Below are positions 9,872-18,093 of a stretch of 64,000 nt of DNA, piece by piece. Below the pieces are notes generated by a model. It saw only the letters and a program-made list of their open reading frames with translations, did no database searches and had not been told where the DNA came from. The stretch covers positions 1,116,001-1,180,000 of the forward strand of contig OZ240218.1 in NCBI GenBank assembly GCA_965197635.1. The letters run 5' to 3'. Source of the DNA: Bin87 sp965197635 (lineage in GTDB: Bacteria; Chloroflexota; Dehalococcoidia; Lucifugimonadales; UBA3495). Position 1 is the stretch's first letter; every line of letters starts with the position of its first letter. The translations under genes were made by a program, and so were the position numbers.

Positions 9872-10672
9872 ATGCCCAGCTACACAACCAGCGTCGGCAA
9901 CGTTCAATTGTTGGCGTTAAACGACGGGATGCCCACCCGGTCTCCCTTCACGCCTTTCCCGGATACCACCATTGAACAATGGCGGGAGTTTCCCGAGCTT
10001 TTGGACGACCACGACCAGATTACCAGCAGGTATGGAACCACGGGTGTCCGCTCACATGGCAGGCTGATCATCGTCGATACCGGCCTGCAGGCCCCCGACG
10101 GTACGCTTATGACGGACATGCGAGCCAAGGGCGTCGACCCGGAGGCTGTGGACCTGGTGGTGTTCACTCACCTCCACCCCGACCACGTGGGCTGGAACCT
10201 CACCGATGGCAAGCCAAACTTCCCCAATGCCCGTTACATCGTGCCGAGGAAGGACTGGGACTACTGGACTCAGCCAGATGTGCTGGCTGGCGCTACCCAC
10301 GTCCGCGACCAGGTGGTACCCCTGCAGGGCTTGGGATTCATCGACCTGATCGACGACGATTACCAGATCACGGACGAGCTCACCACGGTATCCACGCCAG
10401 GGCATACCCCGGGCCACATCTCAATCATGATCGCCTCTGGCGGAGAGCGGGGTTACATCCTGGGCGACGTGGCGCACAATCCGGCCCAGGCGCATTACAC
10501 CGACTGGTGCCCCATATTCGACATCCAGCCGGACGTGTCCCGGAGCACCAGGCATTCCGTGATGGATATGCTGGAGAACGAGCCGATTCTGGTCTCCGCT
10601 GGACACTTTCCCGATCCCGGCTTTGGCCATTTCGTCCGGGTGGACGGACGGCGCTCCTGGCGGGGCATCTAG
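9872..10672 (+). CDS. MBL-fold metallo-hydrolase (lactonase-like)
   Basis: A 266-residue soluble hydrolase of the metallo-beta-lactamase fold, with the two-metal site HLHPDH at residues 100-105. Further metal ligands are His178 or His182 (TPGHTPGH), Asp199 (ILGDVAHN) and His245 (SAGHFPDPG). Domain layout and length match the AttM/AiiA-like N-acyl-homoserine-lactone hydrolase group, but that group also includes other lactonases and esterases. No signal peptide. It is followed after 44 bases by two hot-dog genes on the same strand, which suggests a small catabolic operon rather than quorum quenching. Confidence 0.87.
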   Translation: MPSYTTSVGNVQLLALNDGMPTRSPFTPFPDTTIEQWREFPELLDDHDQITSRYGTTGVRSHGRLIIVDTGLQAPDGTLMTDMRAKGVDPEAVDLVVFTHLHPDHVGWNLTDGKPNFPNARYIVPRKDWDYWTQPDVLAGATHVRDQVVPLQGLGFIDLIDDDYQITDELTTVSTPGHTPGHISIMIASGGERGYILGDVAHNPAQAHYTDWCPIFDIQPDVSRSTRHSVMDMLENEPILVSAGHFPDPGFGHFVRVDGRRSWRGI

Positions 10673-10716
10673 CCGGTTTGGCATCCCAATCACGCGTAAA
10701 AAAAGGAAGTGCAGCT

Positions 10717-11136
10717 ATGGTAGAAGCGGATGCGCGAATACTCCTGGACTGGGACGCCCTGGAGGTCGGTGAGACCTTCGAGACGTACCAATACCTTCTC
10801 ACTCAGGAGATGATAGACACCTATCGCCAGGGGGTCATGGACCCGGAGGCCAGCTTTCCGACGATCTCCCACAAGGTGGATGTCAAACAGTACAACGCCA
10901 AGTACACGGACGCCGGTTCTGTCAACGCCCGGTGCGCCTTCTGCTGCTACAACCCTCCCATCGGCGGCAAGACGATCACGGTGCGGGCGTGGATCGCCGA
11001 CAAGTACCTGCGCCGGGGCAAGAACTACATCGTCACCGAGGCGGTTTCGGTTGACGAAGACGGCCGGCTCATTGACCGCGTGATTACCCACGAGCTCAAG
11101 CAACCCACCGAGGTCGGTAAGAAATGGGGGGGCTAG
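10717..11136 (+). CDS. MaoC-like hot-dog dehydratase, subunit 1
   Basis: 139 residues from ATG 10717 (aaaaggaag upstream). The sequence (LDWDALEVGETFETYQYLLT...) fits the FAS1-like/MaoC hot-dog family that hydrates or dehydrates acyl-CoA-like thioesters. It overlaps the next gene by 13 bases (11124-11136), and that gene encodes a second hot-dog domain. Pairs like this usually form a heterodimer in which one subunit carries the catalytic Asp/His. Which subunit is catalytic here is not resolved by eye. Confidence 0.75.
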   Translation: MVEADARILLDWDALEVGETFETYQYLLTQEMIDTYRQGVMDPEASFPTISHKVDVKQYNAKYTDAGSVNARCAFCCYNPPIGGKTITVRAWIADKYLRRGKNYIVTEAVSVDEDGRLIDRVITHELKQPTEVGKKWGG

Positions 11137-11576
11137 TGCGCACCTATGAGGTGGGGGAGGAGCTATCCCCTCTGGTAAAGGAAATGACCCAGGAGGCGAT
11201 CAACCTGTTTGAGGGCAGCGCTGGGCAATTGGAACCTTCACAGTTCACCGACGAAGAGACCGCTCGCGAGACCCTGGGAACCGAGGGCACGGTGGCTTCG
11301 GGGAGGATGTCATTGTCATTCGCCATTGAACTGCTACGCCGGTACTTCGGCAGCGGCGTGTTCAACCACACTGGCATGGTTGATCTGAGATTCCTGCGGC
11401 CGGTCCGTCCCGGCGACACCATCACCTTCACGGGGACGGTTACCGGCGTAAGTCGGGAAGTGAACGGCAGTCGGGTATCGGTGGAGATCAAGGCCGAGAA
11501 CCAGCGTGGCGATACCACCGGGGTGGGGCAGGGCAGCGCGGTCGTCCCCAACGCCTTTCTCCCCCAGGACGGGTAA
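11124..11576 (+). CDS. MaoC-family dehydratase, subunit 2
   Basis: 150 residues. The segment from about residue 60 to 130 (RMSLSFAIELLRRYFG..FNHTGMVDLRFLRPVRPGDTITFTGTV) is a typical MaoC hot-dog, with the P-(V/L)-R-PGD-T turn seen in enoyl-CoA hydratase 2 relatives. The coupled overlap with the previous gene implies a two-subunit enzyme. The physiological acyl substrate is unknown. An IS1182 remnant begins about 125 bases downstream. Confidence 0.82.
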   Translation: MGGLVRTYEVGEELSPLVKEMTQEAINLFEGSAGQLEPSQFTDEETARETLGTEGTVASGRMSLSFAIELLRRYFGSGVFNHTGMVDLRFLRPVRPGDTITFTGTVTGVSREVNGSRVSVEIKAENQRGDTTGVGQGSAVVPNAFLPQDG

Positions 11577-11701
11577 ACCCCCATCTGACAAATTCGATAA
11601 TCAAGCGTAATCCATCAGGACTCCCGGGTGCCCGGTAGAATGTAAAGAGCGGCGGTAGGGGAGTGTTGAAAAGTCAGCTTGATCACCGGTTCAGCGACGA
11701 G

Positions 11702-13215
11702 TCGGGCTACAATGCCGAGACAGTCCGCTGTTGTCGAGAACGCCGATGATCGAACCATTGGACCGGTCGCGCAGGGACTCCGCCCCATTCCAGCTCACCA
11801 CCAGGCAGTTGCGGGATTTCATTGATCGCAACCACCTGCTGATCCGGATCGACGAGCAACTGGACTTCGCCAAGCTGGTGGCGCCTCTGGAAGAGTGCTA
11901 CTGTCCCGACTTCGGGAGACCGGCCATCCATCCCGAGGTAATGGTGAAGGCACTGCTCATCTGCTCCCTGTACAACATCACGTCCTTTCGCAGATTGTGC
12001 TCGGCCATTTCCGAGAATCTCGCTTATCGATGGTTTTACTTTCTCACCATTGACGATGCGGTTTCCGACCATTCCAGCATCAGCCACTTCATCGACTGGA
12101 TCGGTTGTGATGGCTTCGCGGCGATCTTCGACGGTCTGAATGACGAGTTGCTGCGCATGGGGTTGTTGTCGCCCGAGGTGTACGTGGATCCCAGATTGGT
12201 CAAGGCCTACGTGAAAAGCCATGACCTGTCGCCCTGCGGGATGACCGTCGAAGAGTTCAAGGAACAGGGCTTCCAGGTCAATGCCGGTTCGTGATTAGGG
12301 AGACGACGGTCGATGCCGACGGTGTCGAGCACAAGGAGGGGCGGCACTTCTGAAAGCCTGACGGACGATTGCCGCTGAGTCCTGTCGACACCGACGCCCG
12401 CTGGCCTACCAGCCGGTCCGGTAAGCCGTCCGGCTGGCATTACCAGTAGAACGTCATCGTTGATCTTGGGTGGTTTCATCCTGTCCAGAGGGGTGACGCA
12501 CGCCTCCGAGGGAGAGTGGAAAGCCGTTCCCGATCTGCTTGAGCGGCTGCCCTTGCAACCGGTGTCGCTGGCTGGAGACACCGGCTACAACGTCAGCAAG
12601 CTCCGGCAACTACTTGCGGACCAGAACATCGCAGCCCACACTCCCATCCATCCCATACGGGAAACCAGTATGGTCTCCCGCGGCGGGTTTGTGTATCACG
12701 GCGATCACCGAGTCTGTCCTCAAGGCAAGATCCTGCGTCGCGGCACGTTCCACAGTTGGGACGACGCATATCACTACTTCGCACGGCAAAAGGAGTGCCA
12801 AGCGTGCCCAGTCAAAGACACCTGCCTCCCACCTGGACAAAGACGCCGCTACATCGGCCTTACCATGTATCACTCCGTTTACCTGAGTGCCAGAGAGCGC
12901 AACCAGACGGTAGCGTACCAGCGAGAGCGGTTTCGGCGATGAACCATTGCGGTGAACCATTGTGGTAGGAACCTTCGCTTCCCTGGATCGGCTGGGATGG
13001 GACAAGTCCCGACTGCGGGGACTGTGGAAGGTGGACTGCGAGGGGCACCTGGCGGCGGTGGCTCACAACGTGAAGAGGATGGTCTTTAATCTGGGCCGAG
13101 GAGTCGGACCACTTAGTCCGGCGTCGCCCGATGCATGACCTGTCGCGGGTGCGCAGTGCGCCATGGCGGATGCGCTGATGAATTCGACGGCGCCACCGCG
13201 GATCTTTCCTTGATG
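11702..13215 (+). pseudogene. IS1182-type transposase, degenerate copy
   Basis: This second copy keeps more of the gene. The N-terminal DUF772-like region lies at 11744-12294 (IHPEVMVKALLICSLY, SHFIDWIGCDG, DPRLVKAYVKSHDLSPCGM). The DDE core lies at 12460-12942 (VSLAGDTGYNVSKLRQLL, PCHDRVCPQG-like cysteine-rich part CQACPVKDTCLP), and the C-terminus at about 12960-13137 (SLDRLGWDKSRLRGLWKVD). Several in-frame stops and frame changes occur between 12295 and 12460, where DADGVEH and LPLSPVDTDAR can still be read. Homology with the 1.2-1.8 kb copy continues to about 13215. Confidence 0.85.
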
Positions 13216-13358
13216 AACTGGTTGTTTGTCTCCCTAAGCCCAAATCCACCGAAAGGATGAGACTGTCGGTGCGCTGAGGGGGTTAGAAAGTGCTCCTGCG
13301 TTCGAGGATAATGGTTTTTGAGATACCAAACCAACTCCAGACCAGGAGCACCCAATAG

Positions 13359-13847
13359 CTGCTACCACCTGAGCAGCCCGACCGCATCCATATCGCCTTT
13401 GACGATCACCGTTTGGTGGTCAACGTTGGGATGCTGCTTCCGATCACGCTGGCTGGGCGTTTGGGACTGGGTGAACTGGTGGACAACCATGTTGACCTGG
13501 GAGAAGCGCCCGGTCGGGCGAATGTGGGAGACCAGATGCTGACGTTGGTGGCCTCGGCGCTGATGGGCGGCGACTGCATTGACGGCAAGGACGGCAAGCA
13601 ACGCTTTGGACTAGACCGAAGCACCGTAACCACCACGGACCGGCTACAACGGCTGCTGGTGAGACTGCTGCTGGCCTGTTGCCTGCTGATACTGGTGGTC
13701 ATGCGGGTTTCGCCGTCGTTCCAACGTGGGATCTGCTCCCGAGGCAAGTTGGGCATCCTGAACCTGGGTTACGAATACTATCTCGCTACACCCGACCCGC
13801 CACCCGTAATCTTCACCCCTCCACCTCACCAAACCGGGTACGCGTGA
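13359..13847 (+). pseudogene. Chimeric transposase remnant (IS1380 N-terminus, other IS tail)
   Basis: The first part (13359 to about 13582) is a clear IS1380-family N-terminus: HIAFDDHRLVVNVG, RLGLGELVD, GRANVGDQMLTLVASALMGGDCID. It then continues in frame into unrelated sequence (RLLVRLLLACCLLILVV, SRGKLGILNLGYEYYL) that looks like the hydrophobic C-terminal end of an IS4-type DDE transposase. The second assignment is tentative. The two IS pieces have been joined without breaking the frame. A 9-bp inverted repeat (gtgctcctg/caggagcac, 13290-13351) precedes the fragment. Confidence 0.65.
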
Positions 13848-14120
13848 GGAGGCGGCGCGCCGAGCGGGTGAGCCATCCGGCCAGGGAGAAGAAGCGCCGC
13901 CGGGGGGTCTTGGTGGTTACCGCCGGCTCGCCCAGACCGATGCGGGCGGTCTAGCTAGCCAGGTTGTGGGCGATGACCTGGAGGGCCCGCCAGGCGGCGT
14001 TGGCGGCGAAGCGCCCCGAGGGGAGATAGTTGAGGCCCACGCCGTACTTGAGGTCGCGGATGGCATTCTCGATCTCGGCGTGGCGGCGATGGTCCGCCTC
14101 AAGTTCCAGGGTGTCCCCCC
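13813..14120 (-). pseudogene. IS1380-family transposase C-terminal fragment with amber codon
   Basis: The minus strand reads ELEADHRRHAEIENAIRDL, LNYLPSGRFAANAAW, ALQVIAHNLAS, then a TAG, then in the same frame TARIGLGEPAVTTKT, RRRFFSLAGWLTRS and a final stop at 13813. These are the last conserved blocks of IS1380 transposases. The N-terminal fragment of the same family lies just to the left in the opposite orientation, so one element may have been inverted and deleted. The catalytic centre is missing. Confidence 0.78.
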
Positions 14121-14167
14121 TGACAGGGGTAGGTATTTTCGTGCCATGTTTATGACCCTCATTTCAG

Positions 14168-14291
14168 CTGGACTTTGTACAAAAGTTAGGCACATTATAA
14201 AACCAGGGTAAGCTGGCCTGACCCGATTTCCACAATAAGGCCCAACCATGCTTACCCTGCCGGATGCCATTTTACCTGTTCTCACTCCCTT
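14168..14291 (+). mobile_element. Left-end remnant of an IS701-type element
   Basis: Begins with gactttgtacaaaa, carries aattataaaa-ccagggtaagct-like spacing and an ATG at 14248 reading MLTLPDAILPVLTPLL. It closely parallels the left end and MPTLPAVIVSLLLP start of the adjacent element at 14292. It is cut off exactly where the second element's end (gctcgactttgtac) starts, as if the second element inserted into, or recombined with, a sibling. Confidence 0.6.
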
Positions 14292-15922
14292 GCTCGACTT
14301 TGTACAAAACATAGATAAATTATAAGGACAGGGTAAGCTCGACCAAATCATCACAAAAGGTCGAATATGCCCACCCTGCCCGCAGTCATTGTATCCCTGC
14401 TGCTGCCCTTTGAGCGCCTGTTTGACCCCCGGACCTGGCGTAAAGCCCGACTCCTGGCGATTGGCGCGATCCTGTCTCCCGGCAAACGCACCGTGTCCTC
14501 CGCCCTGAACATCCTGGGAATTGGGCAGCACGGAGATTTCACCATCTACCATCAGGCGCTCAACCGCGCCAGGTGGTCGTCGTTGCAGCTGAGCCGAGTG
14601 CTGTTGCTGCTGGTGGTCGGACGTCTTGGTTCGTCCGACGGGCCGCTGGTTTTCGGCATTGACGAAACCCTGGAACGGCGCTGGGGGCGGAAGATTGCGG
14701 CTAAGGGACGGTACCGGGATCCCGTACGCTCCACCGACGACCAGACGGTAATGACCCCCGGACTGCAATGGATGAGCCTGATGTTGTTGACCCATATCGG
14801 TGGGGTGGGTCGGCATTGGGCGCTGCCCTTGATGACCGCGTTGGCGCCGTCGGCCCGCTACGACCGGCGCAAAGGCCGACGACACCAGATGGTCACCGAC
14901 TATGCTCGGCAGATGCTGGTCTGCCTGCGCCGTTGGCTCCCGGAGCAGGACCTGGTGCCGGTGTGTGATGGCGGCTACGCCAAACGCGAGTTCCGGCGCT
15001 ATTTCCAGAATATGTCAAAACCCATTGTGGTCGTCGCCAAACTGCGCAAGGACGCGGCCCGGTACCAGCCGGCGCCGCCGAGACAGCCGGGTCAGATCGG
15101 GCGACCACGGATCGTCGGAGCGCGTCTGCCCAGCCCCAGGGCGGTGCTGGACGATCCCGCTACTCAATGGACCACCTACCTTGCCACCGGATCCGACGGC
15201 GGTACCACTACGGTCGAACCGGCTTCGGGCCTGGCGGTGTGGTACCACGCCGGGCCGCCGCCCCTTGCCATGCGCTGGGTCGTGATCAAAGACTCGGGAG
15301 AACACCTCAAACCAGGCGCGTTGCTATGCACCGACACCGCGGCGGAACCGCTGTACATACTCCAATGGTACAGGTCGAGGTCACCTTTACTCCAACGCCA
15401 GTGGTGGTATCTGCTGCGCTGGCAGGTGACACCCCGCGCGAGGTCACCTTTGCCGACGCCATCGCATGGTCAGACGTTACATCGGGCGGCACACTTTTGC
15501 GACTGGGCATGGAAACCCACTCCCTCGCCTACGCCGCCAGTGGTCGGAACTGGCCAGTACGCCAGGTAACGCACCACGCCCGCCCTCCTGGGCCTGTTCA
15601 GTGTGGTCACAAAGGCTCCGGACGGATGCCGGGCCTGGCCGCCCAAGCAGCCCCGCAAGCCGCGGCCCCACGGTTTCCTCATCGGACAGCAGACTGAAAT
15701 GACACCCCGCGCGACCGCCTGGTATGAAAAGACCAGTACTCGGGAAGTGATCCTTCCTTCGCCGACGCCATCGCCATGGTCAGACGTTACATCTGGGTGC
15801 GGCACGGGACTTTTGCGACGTCCGAGCGCGAGCCGGAACGGATGATTAAAGTCCCCAACTCCTTATATCACCTGATGCTCGACTCCCTCGCCTACGCCGC
15901 ATTGAGTTGTACAAAGTCGAGC
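14292..15922 (+). mobile_element. IS701-type insertion sequence, decayed
   Basis: 15-bp perfect terminal inverted repeats: gctcgactttgtaca (14292-14306) and tgtacaaagtcgagc (15908-15922). No clear target duplication is seen, partly because the left side abuts a sibling's left end. It carries one transposase gene whose 3' third is frameshifted and partly duplicated. Confidence 0.8.
14367..15900 (+). pseudogene. IS701-type (DDE_5) transposase, 3' end scrambled
   Basis: The frame is good from ATG 14367 to about 15378, with the first two acidic blocks FGIDETLERRWG and VCDGGYAKREF. It then slips: the catalytic-Glu block QVEVTF is readable only in another frame just downstream of ILQWY. Parts of the C-terminus occur twice: a copy of the segment around 'catggtcagacgttacatc' and the 'gactccctcgcctacgcc' end appears near 15470-15540 and again near 15775-15900. 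The latter reads MVRRYIWVRHGTFATSERE...KVPNSLYHLMLDSLAYAA. Transposase activity is very unlikely. Confidence 0.82.
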
Positions 15923-16153
15923 GAATACGTGAACTTTGAACAATTGACAGAGCCTATGATAGCCAAAGTCTATGTCGAAGTACAATGGGAGGACTCCAGA
16001 GGACAAAGAGATTTGGACCCCCGCGAAAAGATGTATGTTGACCTGCACGACCGCGCCAACTGGCGGGAATAAGGCGGGTATATCAATATGGCCGGGCAGA
16101 TTTGTCCTGCTACCTGGGAATGACGTACACGAACCTATGCCAGGGGTGGCATA

Positions 16154-16312
16154 ATGCCATGGGAAGAAGTCAGCCAGGGGTCGCAGGCAATGGCAACGGG
16201 ATTGCGATTGTGGAGAGAATTGCGCCAAGCCCTCCCCGGCGATGGCGTCCCACTCAGTCAATGCAAAACCGACGGCTATCGCAACGATGCCCGGTACTGC
16301 GCCATTTGCTAG
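16154..16312 (+). CDS. Possible 52-residue small ORF
   Basis: ATG 16154 is preceded by aggggtggc. The product MPWEEVSQGSQAMATG... ends with a cysteine-containing tail (QCKTDGYRNDARYCAIC). It sits 56 bases ahead of the next hypothetical gene on the same strand. Not recognised. The region between the IS701 end (15922) and here has protein-like fragments (KVYVEVQWED, KMYVDLHDRANW) that may be part of the same decayed locus. Confidence 0.3.
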   Translation: MPWEEVSQGSQAMATGLRLWRELRQALPGDGVPLSQCKTDGYRNDARYCAIC

Positions 16313-16368
16313 GAGGCCGCCGGCAGAGTGAAAATATCCAACGTCAATATCTGGCGAGGAGGCCGACG

Positions 16369-16788
16369 ATGACGCCCACCGTGGAAAAGGGTATGACGGA
16401 CATTGCCGTGGCAACCGCGCGCTTGATAAGCGAACGCAGGATTGACGACGAACAGGTCCCCATCCGCGTGCCATCCCTGGGACCCGAGGCGGCCGAGATA
16501 GCCCGGGACGCTATGGTGGTGCATGGCTTAGCCCTGGACGCCGTGCTGTGGTATGTTAAAGGCGCGCTGGACACCGCCGGTCAGGACAACAGCGTGTTGC
16601 CTGAGGAATGGAAAGAAACCGTGAACCAGGTGGTGAGCCGGGTGGTCGAGGAGTACATCGCCAAGAGATTCGCTGGACTGACCCTGCCGTCCGGCACAGA
16701 ACTTATCGGCTCTTACATCCCTTCGGCTGAGTTCGAGGCAATGCGCCGGAAAATGTCCAACGACAACGGAGCGCGACAAGTGACATAG
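16369..16788 (+). CDS. Hypothetical protein
   Basis: 139 residues from ATG 16369 (gaggaggcc 5-8 bases upstream). No family recognised. It is predicted soluble and largely helical, with an even charge distribution; the middle contains AAEIARDAMVVHGLALDAVLWYVKGALDT. It ends 13 bases before the minus-strand SDR stop, so the two genes converge. The short ORF at 16154 could be co-transcribed. The gene lies at the boundary between the IS-rich zone and the housekeeping cluster. Confidence 0.6.
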   Translation: MTPTVEKGMTDIAVATARLISERRIDDEQVPIRVPSLGPEAAEIARDAMVVHGLALDAVLWYVKGALDTAGQDNSVLPEEWKETVNQVVSRVVEEYIAKRFAGLTLPSGTELIGSYIPSAEFEAMRRKMSNDNGARQVT

Positions 16789-16801
16789 CCGGATGCCTTC
16801 G

Positions 16802-17599
16802 TCACATCATCGTGTAGCCGCCCGACACGCTCAGCGTCTGGCCGGTGATGAAACTGGCCGCATCGGAGGCCAGAAACACCACCGCGTTGGCTACTTCCTG
16901 CGCAGTGCCGATGCGCCGGAGCGGGTAGGCTCGCTTGACCCGTTCCAGTACTTCTCCCGTAAACATTTCACCCATCCCCTGGGTCCACATACTCTCGGTG
17001 CCGGCAATCTCCGACTGTTCCGGCACCACCAAGCCGGGGCAGACCATGTTGAATCGAAGGCCGTAGCGGCCCGTTTCGCGCGCCAGGGACTTGCTCAGTG
17101 CGATCACGCCCGCCTTGCACGCGGAATAAACCGCTTCCCGGTATTCCCCCATACGGCCCGCGTCGCTGCTGATGCTGACCACCGCTCCGCTTTGCTGTTC
17201 CACCATGTGGGGCAACACAGCGTTGATACAATTGATGGCGCCCCAAAGGTTCACGTCCACTTCTTTGACGTGCTCGTTTCGGGATTTGTCCATAAAGAGC
17301 CGGTCAATGGTCCACCCCACGTTGTTGACCAGGACGTCCACGCTGCCCAGGCGGTCGATGGCTTCCGCCATCATGGCGTCGGTTTTGGTTTGATCAGTTA
17401 CGTCGGCGTCAACGACCACGGCTGACGCTCCCGTGTCCAAAGCCTTCACCTCGTCTGCCACCCGTTTCCCGGCTTCGCGATTCAGCTCGGCGATTGCAAT
17501 GTCGCTGCCTTCGGCGGCAAACGCCAGGACTATGGCCCGGCCGATATTGTTGCCGCCGCCGGTGACCACCACGTTCTTGCCCTTCAATCCAAGCTCCAA
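16802..17599 (-). CDS. SDR-family NAD(P)-dependent oxidoreductase
   Basis: A 265-residue classical short-chain dehydrogenase: nucleotide-binding TGGGNNIG at residues 13-20, NNVG at 92-95, and catalytic Ser144, Tyr158 and Lys162 (YSACK). Asp/Ala-rich VDADVTD follows the second strand. FabG-like length and C-terminus (GQTLSVSGGY). The start is TTG at 17599, supported by ggaggatgaaaa directly upstream, and it overlaps the preceding nuclease gene by 16 bases, so translation is coupled. The substrate is unknown. It is the last gene of the long leftward run. Confidence 0.9.
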   Translation of the reverse strand: MELGLKGKNVVVTGGGNNIGRAIVLAFAAEGSDIAIAELNREAGKRVADEVKALDTGASAVVVDADVTDQTKTDAMMAEAIDRLGSVDVLVNNVGWTIDRLFMDKSRNEHVKEVDVNLWGAINCINAVLPHMVEQQSGAVVSISSDAGRMGEYREAVYSACKAGVIALSKSLARETGRYGLRFNMVCPGLVVPEQSEIAGTESMWTQGMGEMFTGEVLERVKRAYPLRRIGTAQEVANAVVFLASDAASFITGQTLSVSGGYTMM

Positions 17600-18084
17600 T
17601 TTTCATCCTCCAATATTGCCCGCAGGATGCGCAGGTTTTCCACATCCTCGCGGTTGTACTCTAGAAGCATATCCAGGGCGTCCCGGTTATTTTCCTGGCG
17701 ATATTTATGCCACAGCACGATTGCGTCGTGGCCCCCCATATCGGGCAGGTTGCGGGGAATGCCCAGCGCTTTTTCGATGACCTTGAGACCACCCTTCAAT
17801 CCGGCGCGACGGGAAGAGCGCATCAGATCGTGATGCTCGAAACGACGGCGCAGATCGACGCCCGGTCGCCACGCCAGAAAGGGAAGGTCGAAACCCGATC
17901 CGTTGAAGGTGTACACGGCGGTAACGCCCTCCATGACGTGCAGGATGGCGTCAACGGTGATATCTTCTCCAACCAACTGCTCCATCGACCAGTCGCCGGG
18001 AAAATCGACGGCTATACCCACCACCGTAGGGTATGAGCTACCACCGAGAAACCCGGTGGTCTCAATGTCCAGGTAGGCGTCCAA
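17584..18084 (-). CDS. RNase H-like (YprB-type) nuclease
   Basis: 166 residues of the RNase_H_2/predicted 3'-5' exonuclease family. YLDIETTG at residues 4-11 supplies the first Asp and Glu, YTFNGSGFDLPFL the second block, and YNREDVENL the C-terminal Asp block. The only usable start is TTG at 18084, ten bases after the purH stop and in the same frame as it, so expression probably depends on purH translation. It lacks the extra domains of full YprB proteins and consists of the nuclease core alone. Confidence 0.8.
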   Translation of the reverse strand: MDAYLDIETTGFLGGSSYPTVVGIAVDFPGDWSMEQLVGEDITVDAILHVMEGVTAVYTFNGSGFDLPFLAWRPGVDLRRRFEHHDLMRSSRRAGLKGGLKVIEKALGIPRNLPDMGGHDAIVLWHKYRQENNRDALDMLLEYNREDVENLRILRAILEDENWSLD

Positions 18085-18093
18085 CTCGGCCGG

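Noticed and set aside
13917..14885. 322-codon minus-strand frame
   Set aside because: Shadow of the IS701 transposase and of the real IS1380 frame; the true IS1380 fragment is in another frame.
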